A DNA stretch of 64,000 bases from Chondrus crispus (lineage: Eukaryota > Rhodophyta > Florideophyceae > Gigartinales > Gigartinaceae). The stretch is from NCBI RefSeq assembly GCF_000350225.1, contig NW_005178572.1:326350-390349 (forward strand). The letters run 5' to 3'. Positions 19,421 to 30,621 of this stretch are shown piece after piece; the first letter of the stretch is position 1, and the number at the start of each line of letters is the position of its first letter. The position numbers and the translations under genes were made by a program. The notes below the pieces were generated by a model. It was given only the letters and a program-made list of their open reading frames with translations, did not search any database and had not been told where the DNA came from.

Positions 19421-20737
19421 ATGGCCGTCACCATGTCTCCTGACCCACCTGGACTCACCGTCCGCACCGTAACCGTCTTCCTCACTGAGCACGACTGCCA
19501 CCCCACCCGCTTTCACGACCGCGTCTCCGCCGCTTGTGCCCTCGCCAACGACCTCCGCAAAGATCTCACCGACTCTGACATCCCTGTCCAAACCATCCGC
19601 ATCTCGCTCCCCTCCCCTGCGGTCTTTCTCAACCCCTCCGCTGCTCTCGTCTCCGCCAAAGCCCTCGACACCTCCCCGATCGACTTCGTTTCCCTCGGAA
19701 CCCTTCTCCCCGGCGCACCTCCCGCCTTCCTCACCCCTTCCTTTTTCTCTTCCGTCCTCGCTGCTACCTCCAAAGTCTCCCTCACCCTCACCACCACCCT
19801 CCCAAATGGTGTCCCGTCCCCGACCGCCGTATCCCTCGCTGCACATGTCATCCGCCGTCTCGCCTCCATCCACCCCTCTGGCATTACCAATTTTCGCTTC
19901 GCCGCCCTGGCTAACGTCCGTCCGGACGGGCCCTTCTTCCCTGCTTCCTTCTCCTCATCTAGCAACTCCAGCGCCCCTAATTTTCGCGTCGCCCTCGGTA
20001 TCCAAGCCGCCACCCTGCTGCATCAGCAACCTCTGCAACGCCTCACCGCCCGCATCGAAACCGCCGCCACCGGACTGCGACAAGCTTGCAAGCGCGTCCC
20101 GGATGTGACCTTCGACTTTTCTACCGCCCCCTTGCCCGGTTGGGAGACTAGTGCCGCAGCCGCTATCGCACGCTTCGCGGGAGGGAACCGAGACTCTTTC
20201 GGGGTGTCTGGGACACTTACCGCCGCGGCTAGTGTCGCCACCGCTATTGATAGGGCCGTGTTCCCAAAGGCGGGGTTCTGCGGTCTCATGCTCGCCGTGG
20301 CAGAAGATAATGGTTTGGCCATATGCAGGGAGAAGCTCAGCCTCAGTACTCTCTTGATGACGTCGGCCGTATGCGGCACGGGGCTCGATGTAAGTTATTC
20401 TGCGCTGCGAAATCATGAAATTGTTTGTTCTAGGTAGTTATACAGTATGTAGCGTGCTAACACCTTCCGAATATCGTAGACAATTCCGCTGCCTGGTGAT
20501 ACGCCTGTCGAGGTTTTGAAAGCTATCGTGGGAGATGTGACAGCGCTTTCGGCGAGGTTGGGAGGAAAGCAGCTGACGGTTAGGCTACTCTTAGTGCCCG
20601 GAAAAAAGGCCGGGCAACTGACAGAGTTTGACTCCCCTTATATTGTCAACGGGCCAGTTTTAGATGTCGAATTTGCTCGCACAGCAGTAGCTGGCGATGA
20701 CTCGCTATGCATTGAACCGATACTGTCCCTGAGATGA
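19421..20737 (+). CDS. DUF711 (UPF0210) family protein, two exons
   Basis: Exons 19421-20389 and 20480-20737 join in frame (323 + 85 codons plus stop; 408 aa). The 90-bp intron has a GTAAGT donor, a GCTAAC branch-like site and a TAG acceptor; removing it restores the conserved GTGLD/TIPLPGDTP sequence. Family hallmarks: VRTVTVFL at the N-terminus, DFSTAPLPG, GVSGTLTAAASVATAIDRA, GLMLAVAEDNGLA and the C-terminal LVPGKKAGQLTEFDSPYIVN. DUF711 proteins are mostly bacterial and archaeal, and their activity is not established. The middle (about residues 60-200) is Ser/Pro/Ala-rich and diverged. Both an in-frame stop and loss of similarity inside the intron support splicing. Confidence 0.88.
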
Positions 20738-23061
20738 ATGGGAAATGCTCGATGTTGACCCCTTTATAGTCAAACGCGGGTGTTTTTGTGTCGGGACTGC
20801 TTGTAGGTGGGGCGGGGGTGATCTGTGCAAAGTATGGCAAGGGAAGTATCATCGTTGTGGTTTACATCAAATATTTTGGCAGTCTCCTGTTCTGGAAGCC
20901 GGACCAACGCTGCTCGTATACGGTAAAATTGCGAGTGCATTCCGGCTTTTTTTTCTTTTTGCCTCACTCAATTGTCTCCATGTACCCTTGGTAGACGTCC
21001 AGCGATTAAAATAAATATAAATTGGATTGCTAATTTTGATCCCCAATTTGGACATCATTTCTTGAACCTTGTTGCCCTCGGCAATAACATCATGCAGAAT
21101 ATCGGAACAACATTTCCATTACACTGAAACACTCTAGTAGGAATCCCATGAATTTTAACCAGCGAGCTGGATTTTTAAACGATGTTTTTGGTTTCGCTGG
21201 TATCAATACAAAAAGTTTCAATGGCGCTCGAAAATCTTCTATGTTAGGCATTTCTAAAAAGAACCGGAAAGGACATGCAGTTGTCAGTAAACATCATCCT
21301 TCCCCACGTAGAAGTCAAGCATCGTGGCGAGGGTATCTTTCTCGGTCACTTGTTGTCTAGACACTAGCGGTAAAGAGCTTTTCAGCGGCGTGTCGTAGAT
21401 GAATAAATCGTTCGTCTACGGCTTGCCCCTCACATCGGGCTAACTTTTTTCGAGGCTAGAGATGAAAAAATAATTACTTGAATACTATATTACTTTCGGC
21501 ATCACTTATTTAGCGTATTTAGTCTCGGCAAATAACTTCTCCCCATTAACTTCGAAATAGCGCTTGCGAATACATTGAATGACGAAGGGTTCAATGAAGT
21601 TCCAACTGCGAGTCAGATTCTTTCATGCATGTTTTGATCCTCGCTGATATTATGCTCGATGACACAGAGCGGTCCCTGACATAACCCACTCAAGAGATCC
21701 TGACGGGGGTGAGTGGAATACAACTTGTCGAACAGTGGTCATGTGGTATTCATAGGAAAAAGATTAGCAGACCGCAGCCAATAATCCCCAAAAAGTGAAC
21801 TCAGAAGTGCTGATGCTAGAATAACAGTCATACTTAATCTTGCGTTTCAATTTGCGGAGAGTGTGGAAATGAAATGCTGCTCCAGCACAAGGCATGAGCT
21901 GAGATTCAAGGACATTGTCAATCTTGCTTCTGCTTCCTTCAAACTGAAACGCATGGGACATGTACTCACACTAGCCTCGAATCTCTGCTTTTTTTGCATT
22001 TGCCCTTTCCGCACCGTTCGATATTCCTCGGTGCACCAGCCATCTCTGATTCCGGAATGGCTTCCAGAGAGCTTTCGTCCCAAACTAAAGATAACAAACA
22101 TTTAAGCTTACACTTCCATGGTCAGGAAGGATGCCTATTCTGTCCAGTCTCTTTGCCTTCAATGGGCTTGAACCACGAAATTCTCCACAAAAGTCATTAG
22201 CTCCGAACTCTTGTGTAACTCATATGAGTCTTCCCCTCTTTCAGTTCTACATGACGAGTTTTATCCCACATTTCTCTAAAAGGAAGGCACTAGGTGCTAT
22301 CTCAACGCTCCTATAGGCGTGTTGTTTTTCTCCGTCCATGCTCTTGAAACATCATGGCGTCTAGCCTCTCAGAACCTCTTGACTCATAGAGATGCAAGTG
22401 CTCTACGCCCTTTTGAAGACTTCTTTCATCTCTTTTCCGGTTGAAGCATTGCGTTTTCGAGTCAGAAAGAATCCCCCAACTTGGGGGGCATCAAAAAAAA
22501 AAAACTCGACATTTTTGTCCCAAAAGGACCTCATATTCATTCTGTTGATACTGCGACATCCCCGTGAAAGGACAGAGGGCATGGAAAGCGTAAGACAAAA
22601 ACGACCAGAGGAGCCTCGGCCCTTCACCGCTACAATTTCCGTTGCCACTCTGGGGCTCTGTGCAGAAGCTGGTACATGTAGCTCCAGTAGTCCACTAACT
22701 GAATACAACGACTCGATTCAATCTGTTGAGAGTGGGGTTCTGACTGAGGAGAGCATTAAGGCGATGGTATATCAGTTTTATTCTTCTCTCTCTGTGCAAA
22801 GCTCTTGAATCTTTGCTGAGTGTCACGGAGAGCAACTCAACACCATGCACGCCCTAAATCTTTTATTGCCCTCCTCTCGCAGCAATCATTTGTCTGTTGT
22901 CTGTCGTGAGTAGACACTGTTATATAAACATTCAAGAACTCTGCGTCGGATTAGATTCGATTCCTTTCAGAGTAATTATATGTGCGACACTACACCTATT
23001 TCGTTTAGAATCGAACTACTGACTCAGCCCCAGAGATTTCTAAGTTTCTTTCAAGCAAGTC
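20738..23061. other. Intergenic region, 2.3 kb
   Basis: No convincing gene. A small frame at 22581-22808 (ATGGAAAGC to TGA, 75 codons) could encode a short protein or an unrecognised exon, but I see no family. A short inverted repeat lies near 21392-21415. AT-rich compared with the flanking islands. Confidence 0.45.
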
Positions 23062-24594
23062 ATGGGTGTTCAATGTTTGAAACACTTCGGGATAAGTTTT
23101 ATATTGTTCATGGGCCTGGTGCAAGCTAACGTTGCATGCACAACTGTTCTAACTGCATCGAAAAGCGCATTCGATTCGCAAATCACTTTCATGAGGCGTG
23201 GTCTGCTGGCAGAAACTGCAAAATCTCTTTTTGCAGAGTTCATTGCAAATCTAGCTGTGAAGGCATGGGAGACTGGCCCTGTAGGAACACCCTTCGGAGA
23301 TGTATGTATTCCTGATGAATATCTTTCCCAACTTCAAGATGAGCAAGGTCGTCTTTTGTCCAGCACGTCAATCACCGATTCGATTGCCGCTTCGGGCGCT
23401 AAAGTTCCCTTAATGACGGAAGCACAACTAGCCACTACAAATTTCGCTGGCCATTTGTCGACAGACTTTTGGACATCCACTTCAGCCTACATTATGGGCC
23501 ACATCCCTTTAGTCATCAATATTTCTCGTCTCGAATTTCCGAGTGAGAGTGAAGTGCGAATCGAACCATATCAGTCTGAAGCTTGTTTCCAGTTTCAACA
23601 AAAATTCGACAAGACTGAGTTCGTTGAGATCAACGCTCAGAACTGGACTGCAAATGTTCTCTCTCTGGTACTGAAACTAATTGACGTGGGCGCGGAATCT
23701 AACAAAGCAATGCAGCTGTTAAAACACTCGGCTGCGTACACGTATGTTGGGATGCGCTGCTCTGGAAATCAGAAGTCAGATCTTATGATACCAACAGTCT
23801 TCGTACGCGACTACGCCAGACAAAGTGGAGCTCTTTCTCAGAATTTGGGAACAAGTACACGCAGAGACTTGGCGCCGCTGAATTTGCTTCTAACGCAATC
23901 GGAAATGATTGGCTTGATCACTACTTTTTCGTCTGATGGACGGCTTCCAGCAACTGTTGTTTCGGCAAATGGGGATGTAAGGAATATAACATACGACTGG
24001 GAAAGTGTTGCGGACGCAGAGAAGACCTTTGAAATGGCTAAAAAGGATCTACCGGACACATCTTTCTACTATCAAACAGTGCAAAGTGCTATCAACGCAG
24101 CGATCTCAGCAATAATTGCGCGTGATAGTGATCTTACGTTCACGATTTCACGATCGGCTCAGAACACTACAGAGTGGCCCTTTTGGCCAATATCACGTCG
24201 CAAGACTCCCTTTCAAGACCTAGTTCAAACCAAACATTATGTTCCTGCATCCAGCAGAAACCTGCTGCCCTTGCGTAGTCAAGAAAAAAGAGAGTCTGAA
24301 AGGAATCTCAAGGTTTCTGTAAGACAAACCTGTGGCGCAGAATGGGAGTTCTTCGAAATTGAAGGAGCAACACCCTTCACCAAACAGTGTTGTGCCTCTA
24401 TCTGCGTTGATGTCGCAGAAGGATTGCCCCCTGCCGTTGCTATTCAGTTCACTGAGGAATGCTGCGGTGGTTGCAGTGAATACGAATGTTTAACTAGCGC
24501 TGAAGCTGCGGCTGAGGGCGCTGCAGAAGTTCTTGAAATTGAGCTTCCTCCGTATGGCTCTTCAGAAGGTGAAAGTATTCCGATCATGATTTGA
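23062..24594 (+). CDS. Secreted cysteine-rich protein of unknown function
   Basis: 510 residues, single exon. Residues 1-25 form a signal peptide (hydrophobic core FGISFILFMGLVQANVAC). There is no later membrane segment, so it is probably secreted or in the wall or lumen. N-glycosylation sequons include NIS, NWT, NIT and NTT. The middle shows alternating hydrophobic patterning without a motif I know. Residues about 385-410 are basic with several RR/KR pairs (RSQEKRESERNLK), a plausible proprotein cleavage area. A Cys-rich module follows (about 418-470: CGAEWEF, QCCASICVD, ECCGGCSEYEC), then an acidic Ala/Glu-rich tail. The CC pairs suggest disulphide knots. No enzyme family recognised. Confidence 0.75.
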   Translation: MGVQCLKHFGISFILFMGLVQANVACTTVLTASKSAFDSQITFMRRGLLAETAKSLFAEFIANLAVKAWETGPVGTPFGDVCIPDEYLSQLQDEQGRLLSSTSITDSIAASGAKVPLMTEAQLATTNFAGHLSTDFWTSTSAYIMGHIPLVINISRLEFPSESEVRIEPYQSEACFQFQQKFDKTEFVEINAQNWTANVLSLVLKLIDVGAESNKAMQLLKHSAAYTYVGMRCSGNQKSDLMIPTVFVRDYARQSGALSQNLGTSTRRDLAPLNLLLTQSEMIGLITTFSSDGRLPATVVSANGDVRNITYDWESVADAEKTFEMAKKDLPDTSFYYQTVQSAINAAISAIIARDSDLTFTISRSAQNTTEWPFWPISRRKTPFQDLVQTKHYVPASSRNLLPLRSQEKRESERNLKVSVRQTCGAEWEFFEIEGATPFTKQCCASICVDVAEGLPPAVAIQFTEECCGGCSEYECLTSAEAAAEGAAEVLEIELPPYGSSEGESIPIMI

Positions 24595-24600
24595 CACCAG

Positions 24601-24849
24601 ATGATATTGATGAGTATGAAATCCGGAGCAACAATCTATTCGAATGGACATGGGATTAAGTATAGGTTACTTCTGGGGGGGTGTTTAGCGTCCTCAGAAC
24701 TGATTATGAGTAAATCTGACCATAGCGATGTCAGTTTGTGTGAAGAGTGCAAAGAAGTGTACGACTTCGCGAAATGCGTGAAGACACCAAGGCTATTGAA
24801 GCACGAACTACGCCATCGCAGACGTATGGGTCGCTTGATCAGAGGGTGA
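24601..24849 (+). CDS. Small hypothetical ORF after the secreted protein gene
   Basis: 82 codons with an ATG, beginning 6 bp after the upstream stop. It contains a CEECKEVYDFAKC cluster and a basic C-terminus. No family recognised; it may lie in the 3' untranslated region and be meaningless. Confidence 0.2.
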   Translation: MILMSMKSGATIYSNGHGIKYRLLLGGCLASSELIMSKSDHSDVSLCEECKEVYDFAKCVKTPRLLKHELRHRRRMGRLIRG

Positions 24850-24995
24850 GGGCCAATTTCTGTTGTTTCTTGCCAAAATAAAAGCAAAAACAGAAAATTA
24901 ATTGCCCTGTTCTGTACCTGCACAGCATCGAAACAGCCCCGCGTCAACATCTCCTCTTCGTCTCGGAGCGCTCTCTCAATGTCACGAGCACCTTG

Positions 24996-27557
24996 ATGGT
25001 TTCTCACCAGGGGATGGTGCTCCAAACAATGGAAAAGGAACTTGCATCACGGGTCCTCGACGCTGGCGGCGCCTCCGCCTTCCTATCATCCGAAATTCAC
25101 GACACGGTATGTTCATTTCCCGTGCCTTTGCCATCGCATGCATCACGTTTAGCAACATCACCTGACCACATTCAGCTTCCCTTTTAATAGGCCTCTCTAC
25201 GCCAGATACGGCAGATCGCCGCTCAGTGCCGTGCCGAGCTCGAGAGCGCCGACACCGCATCCGGCAAAGCGGACAGCGCGGTGCGTGGAGCTGCCCAGAC
25301 CTCCGTCCAAGACGCCCGTGCACGCCTCGAAGAGATTCGAGAGCGCGCCACAAATACTTTGTTCGAGCATGGCGAAAAGGTCCGCGCCCTCGAGAACGTG
25401 CTCGCCGCATTTCGCGAGGTCTCCGACGCCCGCTCCGACTTAAAAGCAGTGTCTGCTTGTCGCGCCATCGCCGACGCCTACGTCCAGGCGCTCCACCCGC
25501 TCGCGCTGCACCAGCGAGATGGAAGTCTTGTCGAGATGGAATCTATTGCGGAGAAAATGCAAAAGTTGATCAGCATGGTCGACGCCGTGCGGCGGAAGGG
25601 GAGCAAATATTTGTTTGGAGATGACGTGACCACGAATCAGAGGATCATAGCGTCAATAGAAAACCGCGCTGTGGATGCAGTTATTAAGGCGCGTGCGGTA
25701 TTTGTCAATGTGCTGGACAACGAGTTCCGGCAGTTTGGATGGCCGATGAAGGTGCCAGTTCCTGGTAGCGATGACCAACTGATTGCCACTATTAACTCAT
25801 ACGTACTGCAGTTGAGTCAGCTCCAGCGCGTTGCGTCGGATGGGGACTATGTGCAGGAGCGCACCCGATGGCATCGTGCTCTTTGTGATTCTTGGGCAGT
25901 CGCAGCAATCCTTCGTGCGCCTCTCGCGCGTTTTAAATACCACTTTCTGGAGAGCTTTCGCATCGACACCCAGCGATCAGAACCGAACGGGCATGCGACG
26001 AAGACTTCAAGCGGAATATCTCGCTTCGATCGCCCTGAATGGGCTGCAGAGTTTGCGCTCGATCGCATCCGTGAAGCCACGCCATTTTTGAGCAAGATAG
26101 ACATTGGCGGTCCGCAAACCGCTGACGTCAAGTTTGCCGAGGGCTTCTGCAGAGTCTTTGCAGAGAAGGTCGCGTACGACTGCGAACTGGCGTTGCGAAC
26201 GTCAACTAACGATACCAATGCAGACGTTTTGATTGCGCATGCCTCGGAGACTGCAAAACAGTTTGACAATAAGCTACGATCCGGGGTCATCCACGTTGCG
26301 CCGAGACCTGACCCTGGTTCTGGAGAACCAATATTCTTATCGTCCTTGCATGTGCTGAGCATGAACGAGTCATTTCTTACTACATGGGCAAGTTCGGAAT
26401 TGCGACTGGCGGATGCTGAGGTTACTCAGCTTCTCACAGGAGCACTCTGCATCCCTGATTCGTTGGCCTCTGAAGAGCAGAACGCGCACGAAAAGTCAAT
26501 TTCCTCGAAGGTGGATTTAGAAGAAATCTGTCAGGATATCGTCGATCATGTCGGAAACGCCAGCGTGAAATGTCGATCTTTGGAGAGCCAAGAGCGCATC
26601 GCCATGTTCCTCAAGCTCACCGAACTTCCACTATTACAGTCGCTGAGGTCGAGTTTGAAGCAAAACATTGAGGTAATGGACGAGATATGTCCGACAACAG
26701 AGCACATCGTAAAGAGCGCGAGAGCATCATTCTGTGCGCTCCTTATATCCGATTCACTCGAGGATCGTTCCGTGGACCACTTTTATTTGCGGCAGGAAGA
26801 ACGGTCAGGAACTGGATTCTACAATGATGAGATTGTTCGATTGAGAAGCCTCCACTCGTCGAACTCCGCTCTGCTTTGCGAAGCAATTACATCTGTTTTT
26901 GTGGATGGAGTGAAGACAGGATATCTCGAGCAGGCTCGTTTTGGTGAAATCTCAGCTCCAGACGCCGCAGTTGTTTTGACCCATGACCTGTCCGAGTCGC
27001 TTGTGAATCCACTTACTGCCCTTGAAAATTCTCTGACCGCTTTGAAAACAGGAATCCCGTGCCGAAAAACGGCTTCGACCGTTTGGCGACCTATTGCGAG
27101 CAAATTAGACCGATTCGTATTCGATGATGTCGTGCTTCAGTGCTTTGTTGGGGCAAGCAGGAACGCGATGTCAGCAGCATCCTCAGCAAATTCATATCTC
27201 TCTGCTACAACTTGCGCACGAATGGCTAAGCAAGTAGCATTTGATGTGACAACATTTGTCTCAACATTTAACGCAGTCACAGCAAGTCCAGAGCAGTTTT
27301 TGCCATCGTGTGCTGAATGTGGAAGGCTGTTGCGGATCGCCTCCTCCAGGGTTCTACTGCCATCCGTTCCTCCAAGACAAGAAGACGAAGAAGTAGTGAA
27401 ATGCCTTCTTGCTGTCGCAAAGTCGGATGAGGACCAAATCTTAGAATCGGCGAGCCGCGTTCTGTCTTCAAGAATAGGAGCAACCCACATAGCCCCAAGA
27501 GAGGCTCTAGAACTCTTAGCGATCGGCGGAATGAAGTTTGCGATTCGCATGATGTAA
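24996..27557 (+). CDS. RINT1: RINT1/TIP20 family vesicle-tethering protein, two exons
   Basis: Exon 1 24996-25106 (37 codons) and exon 2 25191-27557 join in frame to 825 residues (human RINT1 792). The 84-bp intron has a GTATGT donor, a CTGAC branch-like site (about 25162) and a TAG acceptor. After the intron comes an N-terminal coiled-coil (CRAELESADTASG through ARLEEIRERATN). The RINT1/TIP20 signature lies near residues 250-310: APLARFKYHFLESFR, then RPEWAAEFALDRIREATPFL. The rest is helical, as expected for the CATCHR fold. Family members (Tip20, RINT1, plant MAG2) are Dsl1/NRZ tether subunits for Golgi-to-ER COPI vesicles. No ATG exists at the start of exon 2, so exon 1 is needed. It is convergent with the NT-C2 gene, 132 bp apart. 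Confidence 0.83.
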
Positions 27558-27689
27558 ACACTAACAGTACGATTCCATAGGAAATAGTTTACAGGTACAT
27601 AACAACGTCATACTATTGTTTATAATTCGATAGCCTTGGGCTCAAGCCACCATTTCAGTCGCCACTACGAAGTAATTTACTTGATACCG

Positions 27690-29222
27690 TTAGTTGTTGT
27701 TAATCGATTTCTGTCCACAGTGAGTTTGCATCGCGAACTGAGCCTGTTCTTTTTCCATGTTTGCGAGTGCCAGGGATACTTTTGTAACTTTCAGTTCGTT
27801 CACCACGTCCATGTACTGGGGTTCTCTTCTCAGTGCAATCTCTAAATCTTCAATCTTATTCTGCAGAGATGTTATTTGGGCCGACTCCACGCCTCCCGCC
27901 CCTTGCACTGCTTCGTTATGCAGTTCTTCTAGTTCTTGCAGAAGAGAATCATTTTGGGCTTCAAGAGCGGTTATAGTCTTGTCTTTTTCCTTAAGCGTCT
28001 TGGACATTTCGAGGGCTCCTCTCGGTTGAGATGCACTTCTACTGCCGACCTCTAGTGCGGCCTCACATGCTTCAAGGTCAGTACGCAACGCATCGATTTC
28101 ATCCATCGCAGCTTGCTTTGAAGCTTTCAGTTTTGCGTTCTCTTTTTTTAGGGATTCGACTAAGTTCTTGAGCTCTGCAACCTCAGCTGCCCTCTCAGGG
28201 GACTGAGGCGGCAAGGCACCCGTAGAAGCTTCTTTTTCACCCTTCGATGGGTCCTTTTCCTTCCTCTTAGTTTTCATTTTCTTCTTCAGCTTGAGACGTA
28301 GAGAGGGACTTTCTTTGAGCTCCTCATCTCCTTTAACAGATTTTAAAGATCTCGGGCCTCTTTGCGAAGATTTGTTTCTGAGCGCTGCAGAGGACGAGGA
28401 AGCAGGTCCGTAGCTGTCCTCTTGAGCACCTGAAGTCCCTTTCAGAGAGGAGGGACTGGAACTGGCCTCCTTCATAGATCCATTGCCAACCAGGTCGTCC
28501 AATCCGGAGGCTTTTGTTGTTAGTGAAGCAGTGGTGGAGGAAGCAGATGCTGAAGACACGGGACTCAGGACAGCTGCGCCGGGTGTCTTGCCCTCTACTG
28601 GTACCGGGGTAGTTTCTATCTCGATATCACCTAGATCTGCGTCATCATCACCAAAAAGCGAATCTTCTATACTGTTCGCGTCGGTCATTTCTGAGCAGGC
28701 TTCTGATCCCGCCTTGGAGTCGTTCTTCTTCTTCTTTCCCATGTGGAGCATGGTAGCCTCAATTCTGGTGACAATGATTGAACCGTTTGAGAGTTTCATA
28801 TCGGCAAAGACTGTGCTTGTTGGCCCTCTGATGTAGTCTGCCATGTTAAGATGAATCTTTCCTATAGCCTTACCGGTGGATGAACCTTTTCGAAGCACTA
28901 CTTTAGCTTTCTTTTCGTCAAACTGGAGTTGGTCCTGGTTTGTCGAGGGAGCACCTTTTGCATTGTTAACCCTTCTGAATAAGGTCGACTCCATCGACAA
29001 GGTGTGCTTAAAAACAGCCTTATTTTCCTTAACTTTGACGAGGTTGGTCGCTTCGGAGTTCCCGCGTCGTTCCCATGTGACGCACACATCGGAAACATTT
29101 TTGACATGGTCAACGTACGACACGAATATCTCGATGCGGAAACGATATGGAGTGGTGCCGATGTGTGTCATGGATCCTTTCCCCACGTGAATGCGCGAGG
29201 ATACGTTCTTCATATTGGGCAA
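27690..29222 (-). CDS. NT-C2 domain coiled-coil protein (EEIG1/EHBP1/PMI1-type)
   Basis: 510 residues. An N-terminal C2-like domain (about 25-158) has the NT-C2 pattern: YRFRIEIFVSYVDHV, VCVTWERRGN, FKHTLSMESTLFR, GKAIGKIHLNMADYI and VFADMKLSNGSI. A Ser/Ala-rich disordered linker (about 165-320) includes the acidic patch DSLFGDDDADLGD. A Lys-rich segment (KLKKKMKTKRKEKD) precedes coiled coils (about 352-500) with regular Leu/Glu heptads. NT-C2 proteins (EHBP1, EEIG1, plant PMI1) link membranes to the cytoskeleton and organelle movement. The exact paralogue cannot be named. First ATG at 29222; a later one (residue 4) is equally possible. Confidence 0.78.
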   Translation of the reverse strand: MPNMKNVSSRIHVGKGSMTHIGTTPYRFRIEIFVSYVDHVKNVSDVCVTWERRGNSEATNLVKVKENKAVFKHTLSMESTLFRRVNNAKGAPSTNQDQLQFDEKKAKVVLRKGSSTGKAIGKIHLNMADYIRGPTSTVFADMKLSNGSIIVTRIEATMLHMGKKKKNDSKAGSEACSEMTDANSIEDSLFGDDDADLGDIEIETTPVPVEGKTPGAAVLSPVSSASASSTTASLTTKASGLDDLVGNGSMKEASSSPSSLKGTSGAQEDSYGPASSSSAALRNKSSQRGPRSLKSVKGDEELKESPSLRLKLKKKMKTKRKEKDPSKGEKEASTGALPPQSPERAAEVAELKNLVESLKKENAKLKASKQAAMDEIDALRTDLEACEAALEVGSRSASQPRGALEMSKTLKEKDKTITALEAQNDSLLQELEELHNEAVQGAGGVESAQITSLQNKIEDLEIALRREPQYMDVVNELKVTKVSLALANMEKEQAQFAMQTHCGQKSINNN

Positions 29223-30000
29223 TTGCTAGGCTATGCTTGGTTTCAACGAAAATTAGCTGCCTCGCCCCAACGAACGGAGCCGGGGCCTGGACGAAGGTAG
29301 ATGCGAGTTGCAAAGCGCAGAGTGGTGTGTTGGGAGGCGGGCTGCAGGTCTGTGGGCAGGGCGAACGGGAAAATACAACGAAAAACACAGTGAAGTGGGA
29401 AAAGCATGGAAGTGGTGGTGCGGAAAAAGGCATTGTGGCGAGGGATAGCAAGGCGGTGGGGAGGTGGAAAAGCAGGGCGCAGGTTAGCTCTCTGGTGGGA
29501 GAGGTGACCTGTGGCCGGCATTACATGTCAAGGCGCAGGAGCGTTGAGGAATTTGAGAGGTGATAATTTTGATTTTTGATGGAGAGGAAACGGCCGTTGG
29601 CATCTTTCGGACCGATCCCATCGCTCGTCCCGGTGTTGCGGGAGAAGGAAAAGGAGCATCGAGGGGGGAGACGGGTTAGCTTGCGCCATCGTCCATATGC
29701 GGTACCTTGGCAAACATGGTATAAACCGGCTACGTACTACGTACGTGTGGAAGCGGGGCACGTGCTACCACACAAGGGTACCGTACGTGCAAGACAATTG
29801 TTCCTTTTTTTTGCCGACAGCCTACAGTAACCAGTTATGTCCAGTAGCTCCTGTATCTTGCGATCGTTTTCTCCTCCACGCAGGAGCAGCTGCATCTAGT
29901 CTAAGGACAAGATATATTCAGATTCAACTTCCGCATCGCCAGCGAGCCTAACCTATATAAGCCTACGCAAACGTCCCTTCGCGTGAACACGACCCGCAAA
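29223..30000. promoter_or_regulatory. Divergent promoter region, NT-C2 gene / TRAPPC2L
   Basis: 778 bp between divergent starts. A clear TATATAA box at 29954-29960 lies 41 bp upstream of the TRAPPC2L ATG, implying a very short leader. TACGTA/TACGTACGT repeats (about 29729-29747) may be protein-binding sites. Confidence 0.5.
29954..29960 (+). promoter_or_regulatory. TATA box of the TRAPPC2L gene
   Basis: TATATAA, 41 bp upstream of the ATG. Transcription would start only about 10-15 bp before the codon. Confidence 0.5.
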
Positions 30001-30621
30001 ATGCAAGATAGCAGAGATGGTGGACAAGCTATCAAGGGCGACGCGTCGCGCAAGTCAGGAGGGCAAGTGGCCTGCATCTCAGTCATCGCTGCAAACGTAA
30101 GTCGCCTCGCGTTGGCCCTCCGCATATCCCATGCTGGTGCACGGCATGCCCTGCGCATTGGGCACTGACACCGTGCTTAGAATGCTCCGCTGTACCTTCG
30201 CGTATTCCCGTCGTCTGGGTGCGACTTAGACGTGCATCAGCTACAGGAGGTGATGTACAACTCGCTGGATGTAGTGGAGGAGCGGACGTCACTAGGGGCC
30301 AACTCATCCTCGCGGCGATCCGGGGCGAGCAACGGGGGCGACTTGGGGGGCTTTGTGGGGTGTCTAGCTGTTGTGGGGCCACTGTCAGTATTCGGGTGGG
30401 TAACGGCGACGCGCCGAAAAGTGTTGCTAGCGATCACGGGAGGGGAGCCTGAGCCCAAGGATGTGCGTGTGCGGGGGCTGTTTAAAAGAGTGGTGATGGG
30501 TATGGCCAACCGCGCGGCGGACCCGTTTGCCAAACTGGATGGCGCCTTGGGAGGCCCGAGATTTGAGGCGGCAGTGCGGGACGCGGTGACGTGGTTTGCG
30601 GAAAGAGAATCCATGGGCTAA
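30001..30621 (+). CDS. TRAPPC2L: TRAPP complex subunit TRAPPC2L (Tca17), two exons
   Basis: Exon 1 30001-30096 (32 codons) and exon 2 30181-30621 join in frame to 178 residues. The 84-bp intron has a GTAAGT donor, a CTGAC branch-like site and a TAG acceptor. The start of the longin-type fold spans the junction: VACISVIAAN/NAPLYLRVFP, the same order as in TRAPPC2L, followed by MYNSLDVVEE (family: HTSLDVVDE), FGWVTATRRKVLLAI and RGLFKRVVMGMANRAADPF. It is longer than the roughly 140-residue human protein because of a Ser/Gly-rich insertion (about 62-85) and an N-terminal extension. TRAPP is a GEF/tether complex for Rab GTPases at the Golgi. Confidence 0.85.

Noticed and set aside
19421-20389. 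RNA 3'-phosphate cyclase-like (RCL1) identity
   Set aside because: First impression only. The conserved blocks, including PGKKAGQLTEF and VAEDNG, are those of DUF711.
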